Below, piece by piece: positions 41,967 through 51,976 of a stretch of DNA of 64,000 bases (the stretch's first letter is position 1; each line of letters starts with the position of its first letter). Origin of the DNA: Xenorhabdus eapokensis (GTDB lineage Bacteria; Pseudomonadota; Gammaproteobacteria; Enterobacterales; Enterobacteriaceae); assembly GCF_001908105.1 (NCBI RefSeq), contig NZ_MKGQ01000007.1:96251-160250 (forward strand), read 5' to 3'. The notes under the pieces were generated by a model. That model was not told the origin of the DNA. It made no database searches and saw nothing but the letters and a program-made list of their open reading frames with translations. The translations under genes were made by a program, and so were the position numbers.

Positions 41967-41982
41967 TGCACATTACGTGCCA
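41967..41982 (-). promoter_or_regulatory. Sigma-54 promoter of glmY
   Basis: On the minus strand TGGCAC-GTAAT-GTGCA matches the -24/-12 consensus, with GG and GC spaced as required. It puts +1 at about 41955-41956, exactly at the GlmY-like 5' end. Confidence 0.85.
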
Positions 41983-42086
41983 AATCGAAAAATAATTTTT
42001 AATTCATTGATATTACTAAAAATAAATAAAAATGTATAGTCATTGCATTTTATTATCGGTATTTCTTCCTATTTGATGAGTATTAG

Positions 42087-42104
42087 TGTCGCCTATTTAT
42101 GACA
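42087..42104. promoter_or_regulatory. GlrR binding box 1 upstream of glmY
   Basis: TGTC-N10-GACA, perfect arms (TGTCGCCTATTTATGACA), about 140 bases upstream of the glmY start. This is the closest of three boxes. Confidence 0.85.
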
Positions 42105-42149
42105 CCTTGCCATGAAAAAATATTTTCCAATTTATATCAATCAATTAAA

Positions 42150-42167
42150 TGTCTCCTTTTTGAGACA
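42150..42167. promoter_or_regulatory. GlrR binding box 2 upstream of glmY
   Basis: TGTC-N10-GACA, perfect arms (TGTCTCCTTTTTGAGACA), 63 bases from box 1. This is the sequence recognised by GlrR in E. coli. Confidence 0.85.
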
Positions 42168-42180
42168 TCATAAACACTAT

Positions 42181-42198
42181 TGTCGTGATATAGAGACA
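42181..42198. promoter_or_regulatory. GlrR binding box 3 upstream of glmY
   Basis: TGTC-N10-GACA, perfect arms (TGTCGTGATATAGAGACA), 31 bases from box 2 and 31 bases from the purL terminator hairpin. Confidence 0.82.
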
Positions 42199-42228
42199 GT
42201 GTCAGAGGCAATAATTATAAAAAATAAA

Positions 42229-42251
42229 GGCCCTGATGAATTTTCAGAGCC
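42229..42251 (-). terminator. Terminator after purL
   Basis: On the minus strand GGCTCTGA pairs with TCAGGGCC (one mismatch) and is followed by TTTATTTTTT. It isolates purL from the glmY regulatory region. Confidence 0.75.
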
Positions 42252-42270
42252 TTTTCTATTAACTTAACTG

Positions 42271-45200
42271 TTAACCTAACTGTTTGCGTGCATTACGGAA
42301 AATACGCATCCACGGGCTATCTTCTCCCCATTCTTTAGGATGCCAAGAGTGGCTAACAGTGCGGAATACCCTTTCTGGATGAGGCATCATCACCGTGACC
42401 CTGCCGTCAAGGCTGGTCACTGAAGTAATACCGTTCACGGAACCATTCGGGTTCGCTGGATAATTTTCTGTCACTGAACCGTAGTTATCCACAAAACGCA
42501 ATGCGACTTGCTGATGCTTTTCAAGCTCCATCAAACTCAGGTTGTTTCTAAACTCCACCTGCCCTTCACCATGAGCTACTGCGATTGGTAAGCGAGAACC
42601 CACCATATCTTTCAGGAACAGTGAAGGGCTGTTTGCCACTTCCACTAAGCTAAAACGGGCTTCATAGCGTTCTGAACGGTTACGGACAAAACGCGGCCAG
42701 TGTTCTGTGCCAGGGATCAATTCATGCAGATTAGATATCATCTGACAACCGTTACACACACCAAGTGTTAAGGTATCTGGCCTTGCGAAGAAACTGGCAA
42801 AATCATCACGTACCCGTGAATTAAACAGAATGGATTTCGCCCAACCTTCACCCGCACCAAGCACATCCCCATAGGAGAAGCCCCCACAAGCAACTAATGT
42901 TTGGAATTGATCTAATGTGATCCGCCCCGCCAATAAGTCACTCATATGAACATCGACTGCCTCAAAGCCTGCTCGGTGGAATGCTGCCGCCATCTCAACA
43001 TGAGAGTTAACGCCCTGTTCACGCAATACCGCAACGCGCGGACGCACTTGTTTTGCAATATAGCAAGCCGCAATATCTTCCGCGGGGTCGAAAGTTAATT
43101 TCACATTCAAGCCAGGATCATTCACATCCTGTTTTGCCTGATGTTCTTGATCGGCGCACTCAGGATTATCACGCAGACGCTGCATTTGCCACGTTGTTTC
43201 TGCCCACCATAAGCGCAATGTACTGCGCTTCTGACGATAAACTTCCATATTGCCACTGGAAATCACAAAATCATCACCCGCCTGAGCCTTGCCCAGATAG
43301 TGCACACATTCATTTAATCCATAATCTGCCAACAGGTTTTCAATTTGCTCTCTGTCAGTTTCACGAATTTGAATTACCGCACCCAGTTCTTCATTAAATA
43401 ATGCGGCCAGGATATCTTCATCAAATGCACTGATATCGGCATGTAATCCGCAATGGCCGGCAAAAGCCATTTCAGCCAATGTTACCAATAGCCCGCCATC
43501 CGAACGGTCATGGTAAGCCAGCAATTTTTGTTCTGAAACCAAATGTTGGATCGCATTAAAGAAACCCGCTAATTGCTCAACGCTGCGAACATCGGCGGTT
43601 TTATCCCCAAGTTGGCGATAAACCTGAGCCAATGCCGTTCCGCCCAGCGCATTTTGCCCTTTACCCAGATCGATCAGCAGCAATGCATTGTTATCTTCTG
43701 TAGATAACTCTGGCGTCACGGTACGGCGCACATCTTCTACTCGCGCAAAGGCACTGATAGCTAATGAAAGTGGTGAAGTCATTTCGCGCACTTCCCCATT
43801 TTGACGCCAGCGGGTTTTCATTGACATCGAATCCTTGCCAACTGGAATAGTCAATCCCAATGCTGGGCACAATTCCTCACCGACGGCCTTAACCGCGGCA
43901 TATAAACCTGCATCTTCACCAGCATGGCCTGATGCCGACATCCAGTTAGCGGATAATTTCACGCGTTTCAAATCTTGTACATAGGCGCAGGCGATATTGG
44001 TCAGTGCTTCACCCACCGCCATACGTGCCGATGCCGCAAAATCCAATAATGCAATCGGCGCCCGCTCGCCCATTGACATGGCTTCGCCATAATAGCTGTC
44101 CAAGCTGGCAGTAGTCACAGCACAATCTGCGACTGGAATTTGCCAAGGACCAACCATTTGGTCACGGGCGACCATACCGGTTATGGAACGATCGCCAATC
44201 GTAATCAGGAATGTTTTTTCTGCCACGGCAGGCAAATGCAAGACACGTTTTACTGCTTCTGCCAACTCAATGCCCTTGCGATCCAAACTTTGCCCTTGAG
44301 CTTGCAAAACCTGTACATTTTTCAGCATTTTTGGCGTCTTACCGAGCAAGACATCCAGCGGCATATCGATTGGCTGATTATCAAAATGGCTGTCATTCAG
44401 CAGCAAGTGCCGTTCTTCCGTTGCTTCCCCAACCACCGCATAAGGAGCACGTTCACGACGACATATTTCTTCAAACAGGGCTAACTGTTCTGGTGCTACC
44501 GCCAAAACATAACGTTCCTGGGATTCATTACACCATAACTGCAATGGGCTCATGCCAGGTTCATCATTAAGAATATTGCGTAACTCAAAACGCCCGCCTC
44601 GGCCGCCATCACTGACCAATTCAGGCATGGCATTTGACAAACCACCCGCCCCAACATCATGGATAAATAAAATCGGATTTTGATCGCCCAATTGCCAACA
44701 ACTGTCGATAACTTCCTGACAACGGCGCTCCATCTCCGCATTGTCACGCTGCACAGAGGCAAAATCCAGGTCAGCATCAGACTGACCCGATGTCATCGAC
44801 GATGCCGCCCCGCCCCCTAAACCGATATTCATGCTTGGTCCGCCCAGCACAATCAATTTTGCGCCAACCGGAATATCTCCTTTCTGGATATGTTCTTCAC
44901 GGATATTCCCGATCCCACCTGCCAGCATGATGGGCTTGTGATAACCACGCAGCTCTGTACCGTTATGGGAAGAGACTTGTTCTTCATAGGTTCTGAAATA
45001 CCCTAGCAATGCCGGACGCCCAAATTCATTATTGAAGGCCGCGCCTCCTAATGGACCTTCCAGCATGATATCCAACGCACTGACAATACGATCAGGTTTA
45101 CCAAAATCCTCTTCCCACGGCTGTTCAAACCCTGGAATTCTCAGGTTTGAAACTGAAAAACCGACCAATCCGGCTTTCGGTTTAGCTCCCCGTCCGGTTG

Positions 45201-46158
45201 CACCTTCATCACGAATTTCGCCACCTGAACCCGTTGCCGCACCAGGCCAAGGCGAAATTGCGGTTGGATGGTTATGGGTTTCCACTTTCATTAAGATATG
45301 AGCAGGTTCTTGATGGTAATCATAAACACCGGTTGCAGCGTCAGGGAAAAAGCGGCCAACCGGAGAACCCTCCATAACCGCCGCGTTATCCTTATAAGCA
45401 GAAAGCACATAATCTGGCGTCTGTTCAAACGTGTTTTTGATCATTTTGAACAAAGACTTGGGTTGATCCTGACCATCAATAACCCAATCTGCATTGAATA
45501 TTTTATGGCGACAATGCTCAGAATTTGCCTGTGCAAACATATACAGCTCAACATCTGTTGGATTGCGTCCCAACGCCTGAAAAGCGCTCATCAAATAATC
45601 AATTTCATCTGTAGCCAGAGCCAGCCCTAGTTCAATATTTGCCGATTCCAGTGCTGCCCGTCCCGATTGCAAGATATCAATCTGTTTTAACGGCGCAGGT
45701 TGCTGATGAGAAAACAGGGCTTCGGCTTGTTCAAACTGAGTGAACACACTTTCCATCATGCGATCGTGCAATAATGCCGACAACGTTTGCCAGTGCCCAT
45801 CATCCATGCCAATACCCTGAATATAATAAGCAATCCCCCTTTCTAAACGAACAATCTGGTTCAGTCCACAATTGTGGGCAATGTCTGTCGCTTTCGATGA
45901 CCAAGGGGATATCGTGCCTGGACGAGGTGTGACTAATATTAGTTGTCCTTTAGGCTCAAGTTCGGCCAAAGAGGGACCATATTTTAATAGGTTATTTAAT
46001 TTCTCTCGCTCATTTTGCATGATTGGGGCACTAACTTCTGCAAAATGCACATATTCTGCATAAATGTCGGTAACAGGGAGATGTTGATCTTGACACTGGG
46101 AAAGGAGCTTAGTGATACGAAATGCCGATAAAGCGGGTGAGCCACGCAGAATTTCCAT
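42271..46158 (-). CDS. purL: Phosphoribosylformylglycinamidine synthase
   Basis: This enzyme performs the fourth step of purine synthesis, using FGAR, glutamine and ATP. From ATG 46158 ([15 protein letters not shown]) it has 1295 residues, the normal length of the large single-chain form. Two AIR-synthase-like halves are visible, with [18 protein letters not shown] and [14 protein letters not shown] in the first. The C-terminal glutaminase domain has the nucleophile in [12 protein letters not shown] and a catalytic His in [11 protein letters not shown] PurR box lies upstream at 46244. The longer frame to a TTG at 46218 is not used. Confidence 0.96.
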   Translation of the reverse strand: MEILRGSPALSAFRITKLLSQCQDQHLPVTDIYAEYVHFAEVSAPIMQNEREKLNNLLKYGPSLAELEPKGQLILVTPRPGTISPWSSKATDIAHNCGLNQIVRLERGIAYYIQGIGMDDGHWQTLSALLHDRMMESVFTQFEQAEALFSHQQPAPLKQIDILQSGRAALESANIELGLALATDEIDYLMSAFQALGRNPTDVELYMFAQANSEHCRHKIFNADWVIDGQDQPKSLFKMIKNTFEQTPDYVLSAYKDNAAVMEGSPVGRFFPDAATGVYDYHQEPAHILMKVETHNHPTAISPWPGAATGSGGEIRDEGATGRGAKPKAGLVGFSVSNLRIPGFEQPWEEDFGKPDRIVSALDIMLEGPLGGAAFNNEFGRPALLGYFRTYEEQVSSHNGTELRGYHKPIMLAGGIGNIREEHIQKGDIPVGAKLIVLGGPSMNIGLGGGAASSMTSGQSDADLDFASVQRDNAEMERRCQEVIDSCWQLGDQNPILFIHDVGAGGLSNAMPELVSDGGRGGRFELRNILNDEPGMSPLQLWCNESQERYVLAVAPEQLALFEEICRRERAPYAVVGEATEERHLLLNDSHFDNQPIDMPLDVLLGKTPKMLKNVQVLQAQGQSLDRKGIELAEAVKRVLHLPAVAEKTFLITIGDRSITGMVARDQMVGPWQIPVADCAVTTASLDSYYGEAMSMGERAPIALLDFAASARMAVGEALTNIACAYVQDLKRVKLSANWMSASGHAGEDAGLYAAVKAVGEELCPALGLTIPVGKDSMSMKTRWRQNGEVREMTSPLSLAISAFARVEDVRRTVTPELSTEDNNALLLIDLGKGQNALGGTALAQVYRQLGDKTADVRSVEQLAGFFNAIQHLVSEQKLLAYHDRSDGGLLVTLAEMAFAGHCGLHADISAFDEDILAALFNEELGAVIQIRETDREQIENLLADYGLNECVHYLGKAQAGDDFVISSGNMEVYRQKRSTLRLWWAETTWQMQRLRDNPECADQEHQAKQDVNDPGLNVKLTFDPAEDIAACYIAKQVRPRVAVLREQGVNSHVEMAAAFHRAGFEAVDVHMSDLLAGRITLDQFQTLVACGGFSYGDVLGAGEGWAKSILFNSRVRDDFASFFARPDTLTLGVCNGCQMISNLHELIPGTEHWPRFVRNRSERYEARFSLVEVANSPSLFLKDMVGSRLPIAVAHGEGQVEFRNNLSLMELEKHQQVALRFVDNYGSVTENYPANPNGSVNGITSVTSLDGRVTVMMPHPERVFRTVSHSWHPKEWGEDSPWMRIFRNARKQLG

Positions 46159-46243
46159 AATAATAGGTTCTCTCATCTTAGAAGCAAAGCCTGACTGATG
46201 CCTCAGGGGAAACTGCAAGCATTATAGAGGAATGTTTCCTCTG

Positions 46244-46259
46244 ACGAAACCGTTTGCGT
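46244..46259. promoter_or_regulatory. PurR operator upstream of purL
   Basis: ACGAAACCGTTTGCGT, whose reverse complement is ACGCAAACGGTTTCGT, fits the PurR consensus. It lies about 85 bases before the purL ATG. PurR control of purL is established in E. coli. Confidence 0.88.
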
Positions 46260-46424
46260 GGTTATTTATCCACCCTGCGATACATTCAATAAAGTGCCAA
46301 AATGGGTTTAATAGGGTTGCACATCCTCTTTTTGTTACGCAAAATCTTTGATTACTGGAAATTTAACCATGCTATTATCTTGTACTTCGCACGGTTCCTA
46401 ATCGTTCTGCAAAGAGATAACTAT

Positions 46425-47933
46425 TTGAATAACATAAAGATAAATTATTTTGTTATCGTAATTATCGCGCTCCTCTCTGCTGCCATCATCGGCCTTAACA
46501 TCAATTGGCCCAATAAACAGCAGGAGCAGATAAACAAAATCCTGGCACGAGGAGAGCTACGGGTTAGTACCATCAACTCTCCCCTGCTCTCTCTTAACAG
46601 CAAAAACGAACCAACAGGATTCGACTATGAGCTAATCAAGCGGTTTGCCGATTATCTGGGGGTTAAACTTATCATTAAGTTTCGTCCCAACATTAAGCAA
46701 CTTTTTGACGATCTGGAAAACGATAAAGCCGACTTTCTGGCTGCCGGGCTTATCTACAATAAAGACAGGCTGAATCAAACACGCACTGGCCCTGCCTACG
46801 CTTCAGTCATACAACAACTGGTTTATCGTAAGGGAACGACACGTCCACATTCGTTTGGTGATCTCAAAGGCAAACTCATCGTCACGGCCGGTTCAGCCCA
46901 TGTAAGCGAACTGAAAAGGTGGAAAGAAACATCTTATCCTGAACTCACTTGGCAAGAAACGCCACACCAAAATACGCAGCAATTGCTCGAACAACTCTCT
47001 GAGGGAAAAATCGACTATACAATCAGTGACTCTCTCAGTTTAGCCTTGCAACAGCGTATTCACCCAAATTTGGCGGTTGCGTTTGATGTCAGTGAAGAGA
47101 ATCCGCTGACCTGGTATTTAAAACGTAATAGTGATTATAGTCTCTACTCCGCTATGCTCGATTTTTTCAGTATGTTGACGGAAAACGGTATCATGTCGCG
47201 GCTACAAGAAAAATATTTCAGCCATATCGGTTCATTCGATTACTTCGATACGATTTCCTTTATTCGCGCCATTAATAATCTCTTACCAACCTATCAGCCA
47301 ATTTTTCAAGCATACGCGGGAGCGCTTGATTGGCAATTAGTGGCCGCTATTGCATGGCAAGAGTCACATTGGGAGCCACAAGCCACTTCACCTACTGGCG
47401 TGCGTGGTTTGATGATGCTCACGCGGCCGACAGCCGAATGGGCTGGAGTTCACGATCGGCTGGATCCAGAAGAGAGTGTCAAAGGTGGAATGGCTTACCT
47501 GAACTATCTGATGGAGCGTTTGCCAAAAACCATTCCTGAAGATGAGCGCATTTGGTTTGCTCTTGCAGCTTACAACATGGGATATGGACACCTTCTTGAT
47601 GCCCGTAAATTAACCGCGGCGCAAAAAGGTAATCCGGACAGTTGGCTGGATGTTAAAGCGCGTCTTCCCCTGCTCAGCAAGAAAAAATACTACGCTAATA
47701 CGACATATGGTTATGCCCGTGGCTATGAAGCTTATCGCTACGTTGAAAATATTCGACGCTACTATTTGAGCCTGGAGGGATACCTGAGGGCAAAAGCCAA
47801 CCGCGAGAAAGCCGAGGGAAGTGAAGCACCAACGGATACCACCATAATTAGCGCTCCCCAAGTGGAAAAGGCTAAAACCGACACGGCTAATACTGAAAAC
47901 AATAACAAATTTAACAATCAAATTGGCGAATGA
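46425..47933 (+). CDS. mltF: Membrane-bound lytic transglycosylase F
   Basis: This outer-membrane-associated enzyme cleaves peptidoglycan to anhydromuropeptides. I prefer a TTG start at 46425: it begins [17 protein letters not shown], matching the E. coli MltF leader, after an AAAGAGA ribosome site. This gives 502 residues. An extracellular-solute-binding (SBP3-like) domain covers about residues 45-270 ([25 protein letters not shown]). The catalytic domain shows [20 protein letters not shown] with the catalytic Glu, and [17 protein letters not shown]. It is divergent from purL. Confidence 0.9.
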   Translation: MNNIKINYFVIVIIALLSAAIIGLNINWPNKQQEQINKILARGELRVSTINSPLLSLNSKNEPTGFDYELIKRFADYLGVKLIIKFRPNIKQLFDDLENDKADFLAAGLIYNKDRLNQTRTGPAYASVIQQLVYRKGTTRPHSFGDLKGKLIVTAGSAHVSELKRWKETSYPELTWQETPHQNTQQLLEQLSEGKIDYTISDSLSLALQQRIHPNLAVAFDVSEENPLTWYLKRNSDYSLYSAMLDFFSMLTENGIMSRLQEKYFSHIGSFDYFDTISFIRAINNLLPTYQPIFQAYAGALDWQLVAAIAWQESHWEPQATSPTGVRGLMMLTRPTAEWAGVHDRLDPEESVKGGMAYLNYLMERLPKTIPEDERIWFALAAYNMGYGHLLDARKLTAAQKGNPDSWLDVKARLPLLSKKKYYANTTYGYARGYEAYRYVENIRRYYLSLEGYLRAKANREKAEGSEAPTDTTIISAPQVEKAKTDTANTENNNKFNNQIGE

Positions 47934-48276
47934 GAGGCGTTTTACAACTATCACAGACCACACCGATGGCTTGAAAGGTAAAACGCCTTATGAGATACAA
48001 CACTTAGCGATTAACGCTGCTATCAGGGATCTTGCTAAAAAAAGCGATGAATTTATTTTCCCCTTGAAAACGCATGAAAAAGTCTGGCACTCGACATTCC
48101 GCACCGCATTCGTAATTTATTGTTTTAATTAAAAATTAACAAGTGATCAAATTTCACATAAATCATTTAAAATCAGCATATTACAGATATAGCTGCGAAA
48201 TGACGGATACACAATAAGGTCATTTATTGGTGAGTGCAAAATTGATCTTATTTTTTGTGTTGAGAGTTTTTAGAGG
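47934..48276. other. Gap at the left end of the insertion
   Basis: About 340 bases follow mltF. Directly after its stop codon is a perfect 11-bp inverted repeat, AGGCGTTTTAC (47935-47945) and GTAAAACGCCT (47978-47988), with a 32-base loop and no T tract. A 69-codon open frame (47923-48132) overlapping the mltF end has no ribosome site that I trust and no recognisable match. The rest is AT-rich without further structure. Confidence 0.5.
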
Positions 48277-49863
48277 TTACAATCTCCCATCAGTGTCACT
48301 TCCCATGCTAGTATCAGCAAGAATTTCTGTAATAAACCAATGGTCTTTACTTTGATCCTGCCTTAAAAAATATTGGTGCCCATCAATGGAGAATGGAACC
48401 ATATATTGATAACTCCTACTCCATAGATCGTCATGTTCATTTATTCGATCGGGCACACCTTCATTATATAGGTAACTGACAAACCAATAATTATCGTAGA
48501 ATCTTTGTCCTGCGTAATAATAAGTATTTCCAATAGAATATGGAAACTGCGGGTAGTAATAATATGCCCAAGTATTAGAGTAGGCTAAGTTACCTATCTT
48601 TCCATTTTCATTTAATTCATAAGTAAAAACTGCCCGATTATCGCTAGTATGGATGTATATATATTCTTTCCCTTCCATTGAAAAGAAAAATGTTGCCCCG
48701 TAGAAATTATCCCAGCCACCTTGTTCTATTATTGTTCCCATTTTTCCATTTGGAAGTATTTCTCGTATAATATAAGGAAATTTTCCTTTATTATCTTTAC
48801 CTTTACTATGGAGATAAATAAATTGCCCTCCACCTGTTTTATAAGCAAATCCGACATCATAATCACTATCCCAATAGCCACTATCTATGACTTCTTTGTG
48901 TCCTTTTTCATCTAGTTTTGCAATTATCCAATAGGAATTATATGTATTTTTTGACGTATTAATAAAATTCTTGGCTAACCCAAAAATATATTGCTCTTTC
49001 CCAAGCACAAAAGGAAACATTAAATCATAAAAATTTACCCACTTTTGCCCAGTGGAAGTTTGACCGCTCTGCTTTCCGCCTGCCACCAGTTGATATACAG
49101 TCACTAAATGGTTACATTTACTCTGACGCAAAAGATACTGTTGATTATTAATGGCATAAGTAAAAATTGTTCTAATATATTTTCCATCAGCAGGGGGAAA
49201 ATCTTCACAGTCCAGATTAGGTTGAAAATGGATTTGTTGAGTCGCATGAGCTGTTTTGCTAACATCCAAGAAACCAGTGAGTGTTACCGTTTCACCGTTT
49301 TTATTTGTGTTATAAAGTTCAAAACTCACATTTCCTGATGCGTCAGTATGTATAGAAGTGGTCTGAACAATACAGTCTTGCTCAAAAGAAGCTGAGCCTG
49401 TAACACTTAAATCCAACTTACGATTGGCGAGATTTACCCCTGAACCGGTTCCGGTAAGCGTCGCTTGGACTTTATTACTTTGCATACCATCAGCCATTGC
49501 ATAGTCATCAATAACATGAATAAAATCAAAGTTAAGTGTATAAAATGCCGTAGCGTTGAGATGGTAGGGTTGTACACCAATTTGTCTACCATTCTCTTGA
49601 AGGGAGACAGTTAACTGGCCATCACCCCCTATTTCTGAGCCGACGATCGAAACAGAAATTTCTCCTATGCCATCTGTGGAACAAGACAATTTTTTCTGGC
49701 CTGTATCCTGACCATTAACAACAAAGCTACCTAATGAGCATTCAAGAACCAAGTCTAATTCAGCAATCTCAATGAATCCTTCATGGACTAAAAGCTGAAT
49801 ATCAATAGCAGATCTTCCTTGATAGAGTTGATAAGATCGAAAAAATTTCACTGAAATATTCAT
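48277..49863 (-). CDS. Ig-like protein with six propeller-like C-terminal repeats
   Basis: I do not recognise this 528-residue protein as a named family. The N-terminal part (about 1-225) looks like two immunoglobulin-like beta domains. The second (ADGMQSNKVQATLTG... to HATQQIHFQP) resembles the Big-1 domains of intimin and invasin. From about residue 227 come six repeats of 47-55 residues, each with an aromatic start, an F/Y-x-x-x-G-x-x-Y-I core and a closing G-x-x-G...W segment (for example GATFFFSMEGKEYIYIH). Such a pattern suggests a beta-propeller, perhaps a lectin. No signal peptide is visible. It lies 10 bases after the gene at 49874 and is probably cotranscribed with it. Confidence 0.75.
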   Translation of the reverse strand: MNISVKFFRSYQLYQGRSAIDIQLLVHEGFIEIAELDLVLECSLGSFVVNGQDTGQKKLSCSTDGIGEISVSIVGSEIGGDGQLTVSLQENGRQIGVQPYHLNATAFYTLNFDFIHVIDDYAMADGMQSNKVQATLTGTGSGVNLANRKLDLSVTGSASFEQDCIVQTTSIHTDASGNVSFELYNTNKNGETVTLTGFLDVSKTAHATQQIHFQPNLDCEDFPPADGKYIRTIFTYAINNQQYLLRQSKCNHLVTVYQLVAGGKQSGQTSTGQKWVNFYDLMFPFVLGKEQYIFGLAKNFINTSKNTYNSYWIIAKLDEKGHKEVIDSGYWDSDYDVGFAYKTGGGQFIYLHSKGKDNKGKFPYIIREILPNGKMGTIIEQGGWDNFYGATFFFSMEGKEYIYIHTSDNRAVFTYELNENGKIGNLAYSNTWAYYYYPQFPYSIGNTYYYAGQRFYDNYWFVSYLYNEGVPDRINEHDDLWSRSYQYMVPFSIDGHQYFLRQDQSKDHWFITEILADTSMGSDTDGRL

Positions 49864-49873
49864 ATTATTCTAC

Positions 49874-51235
49874 TCAAAATGTAAGAGGGTCGACAAAAAC
49901 AATAGTATTTCTAATTTGATCCATAGAAATACCACTAACATTAATAGTAAAACTAGATCGAACAGCTTTCATGGATGTCAATTCATAAACTAATATCTTG
50001 CTACTATCAGGATTAGCTATTTCTAAAGTATTATTCGAACCATTAATTTTAATATCAGGACTATCGAAACTCACTGTAATATCTGTAATGTCCTTTGATA
50101 AGATTTTAATAAGAAGTAGACATTGACAAGTACCATCAGCGACACCATAAGAACTATAGGTATAAAAGAGTTCTTGCCCTGAAGATGATATCCAATTACC
50201 AAAATCCAAAGGAACTTTATGGGAAATAACCGGATCTTCATAGTTAAGAATTAACACACTATTTTTAGTAATATCATCACTATAGATATGAAGATAAGCT
50301 ACACCATTTTCATCGATCTTATCTACCACTGCATCAGATGTACCATCAATAAATTTAGCATTTGTTAGTCGAGCATTTATTGGACTGTTATTTGAGCCAG
50401 TATATATTACTGCGGTTAAAAAAGGCTTTATATCGAGATTGTCACTCAGGGGGATGCCAATGTTTTTGGTTGTTTGCACTTTAATGTTTACAGTATCCAA
50501 ATCATTTATAATGGAAATTTGTGTAGGATTTTCGTTTATTTTCTTATTCATAACAGTGAATTTTGCAACAATATTTTTCACTTCTAAAAAATTAACTTGA
50601 TTTGTTTTAATTGTATGATCCTTATGCCCATCATTTATTGCATCCGACTCTAAATCTATATTATCAGAATGTATAATTACTAATTCTGTACCATCTTCTC
50701 TCAAAAACTTAGCCTCTATTATTATAGTATCACCAACCACAAGATCTTTAAATTTAGCACGAAGCCTAACACCTTCTTTAAGGTTTATTGTGTGTAAACT
50801 TAATTTGGAATCTTTGGCATCAAGAAAAATTATTGCATTGTCTGCATTATTCATGTCATTATCCCCTATAATAGTGATATTTGATGTTGGCGAATCAAGA
50901 TGATTACCATTTAAATCTGTTACCGTATATTTGGCTTCACATAATCCAGATATCTCCATTTCATTAACATGAAACAATAAGAAATAAAAATCATATTCTA
51001 ATTCTTCATCTGATGTAACATGATAAGTAACACTTTTTACCTTAGTGTTCACATTATCTTTTAAATAAATCTCCCCTTCTATTTTATCCAATAGCTCTGC
51101 ATCTTCATATTTATTCACCTGCATAACTATATACTTAGTTTTCATTGCTATAATATCGGAAATATTAATTACGCCACTTAAATTTCCTTGAGGAAATTTA
51201 GGTGTAAATAAAGTATTTTTACTTTTGTTATTCAT
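49874..51235 (-). CDS. Unrecognised beta-rich protein of the adhesin island
   Basis: I do not recognise this 453-residue protein. I start it at ATG 51235 (MNNKSKNTLFTPKFP), preceded by AAAAGG at seven bases; the frame runs on to a TTG at 51271. It has no signal peptide or membrane segment. Composition is rich in Asn, Asp, Ile and Thr, with alternating beta-strand patterns that suggest several Ig-like domains. A cysteine pair occurs in DGTCQCLLL. It is first of a two-gene leftward unit with 48277 and is divergent from the inverse autotransporter. Confidence 0.65.
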   Translation of the reverse strand: MNNKSKNTLFTPKFPQGNLSGVINISDIIAMKTKYIVMQVNKYEDAELLDKIEGEIYLKDNVNTKVKSVTYHVTSDEELEYDFYFLLFHVNEMEISGLCEAKYTVTDLNGNHLDSPTSNITIIGDNDMNNADNAIIFLDAKDSKLSLHTINLKEGVRLRAKFKDLVVGDTIIIEAKFLREDGTELVIIHSDNIDLESDAINDGHKDHTIKTNQVNFLEVKNIVAKFTVMNKKINENPTQISIINDLDTVNIKVQTTKNIGIPLSDNLDIKPFLTAVIYTGSNNSPINARLTNAKFIDGTSDAVVDKIDENGVAYLHIYSDDITKNSVLILNYEDPVISHKVPLDFGNWISSSGQELFYTYSSYGVADGTCQCLLLIKILSKDITDITVSFDSPDIKINGSNNTLEIANPDSSKILVYELTSMKAVRSSFTINVSGISMDQIRNTIVFVDPLTF

Positions 51236-51332
51236 AAAAAAACCTTTTAAAAAATCAATTTTTGAAATCAAAAAATATTATGATGGTTTTATATATTGAT
51301 ATATCATTATTCATTAAATATACTTAAATATT

Positions 51333-51490
51333 TTAATGGAAATGATTTTTCATATTTTTTATGACTATTTTTTCAATGGAAAAATCGCTTCATCCGAAGT
51401 TAATGTGACAACAAAACTAACATACTGACCAATGACTAAATCTGCATTATGCAGAATTGCTATTTCCATTTTATTGTTCTGATCTGGCAT
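51333..51490 (-). pseudogene. Frameshifted fragment of the Ig-like paralogue family
   Basis: An ATG at 51490 with a GAGGTG ribosome site like that of the gene at 56701 opens a 41-codon frame. Its product contains KMEIAILHNADLVIGQYVSF and then VVTLTSDEAIFPLKK, clearly similar to the second repeat of the 56701 product (KMEISINQKADLVIGQSVSF). It stops at 51365-51367 right after a run of six A. With a seventh A the frame would continue IVIKNMKNHF, which again matches the paralogue (VTIKNISKNIKF), and then stop. It is a decayed 5' remnant, on the opposite strand from its intact relatives. Confidence 0.75.
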
Positions 51491-51976
51491 GTTATCACCT
51501 CATGTTTTAATTAATATTAGTTATAATTAATGGCTAATGTATTTTTCTATTTCAGTGAAGATAAATCTATTAAATTAATTATTTTTGATGTGAATATTCC
51601 CAATTTAACAAAATAGAAACTCAATGTTATTATCACTAAAAAATTGTTTTTTTAATGCTGTGTTAGAATAAACAGACAAAAATCCAAAAACAAATGATAA
51701 AAAATTATCAATTGATAACTTTTTGTTATTGGAATTTTTATGTAATAATAAAAGCAACACGGCTATCATTAAAGTAAATATCAGTATATTCAAACCGCTA
51801 TCTCATTGAGTAGAGGAACAAATCCAGCATATTCTGCTGTTTAAGTGATAACTATTTTAAATGATGCTAATTTTAATTTTATTACTAAAGTTATAGACGG
51901 GAATAAATGGGTTATTTAAAAGATGAAAAATTAAGTGAATATATCAGTTGATATAAAATTCTTGAGGCGCCTATAT
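51491..51976. other. Gene-free divergent region upstream of the inverse autotransporter
   Basis: This AT-rich stretch of almost 500 bases should carry the promoter of the large gene at 51977. It holds the palindrome TTATCAATTGATAA at 51705-51718, flanked by A and T runs, which is part of a 28-base direct repeat with 56521-56548. A 62-codon leftward frame (51605-51793) with one hydrophobic stretch is present but has no support as a gene. Confidence 0.5.

Noticed and set aside
47923..48132. 69-codon frame overlapping the end of mltF
   Set aside because: No trusted ribosome site and no recognisable domain; it crosses an 11-base inverted repeat. A decayed gene fragment cannot be excluded.
51605..51793. 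62-codon leftward frame with one hydrophobic segment
   Set aside because: No good ribosome site and it spans a hairpin and repeat; AT-rich DNA gives such frames by chance.
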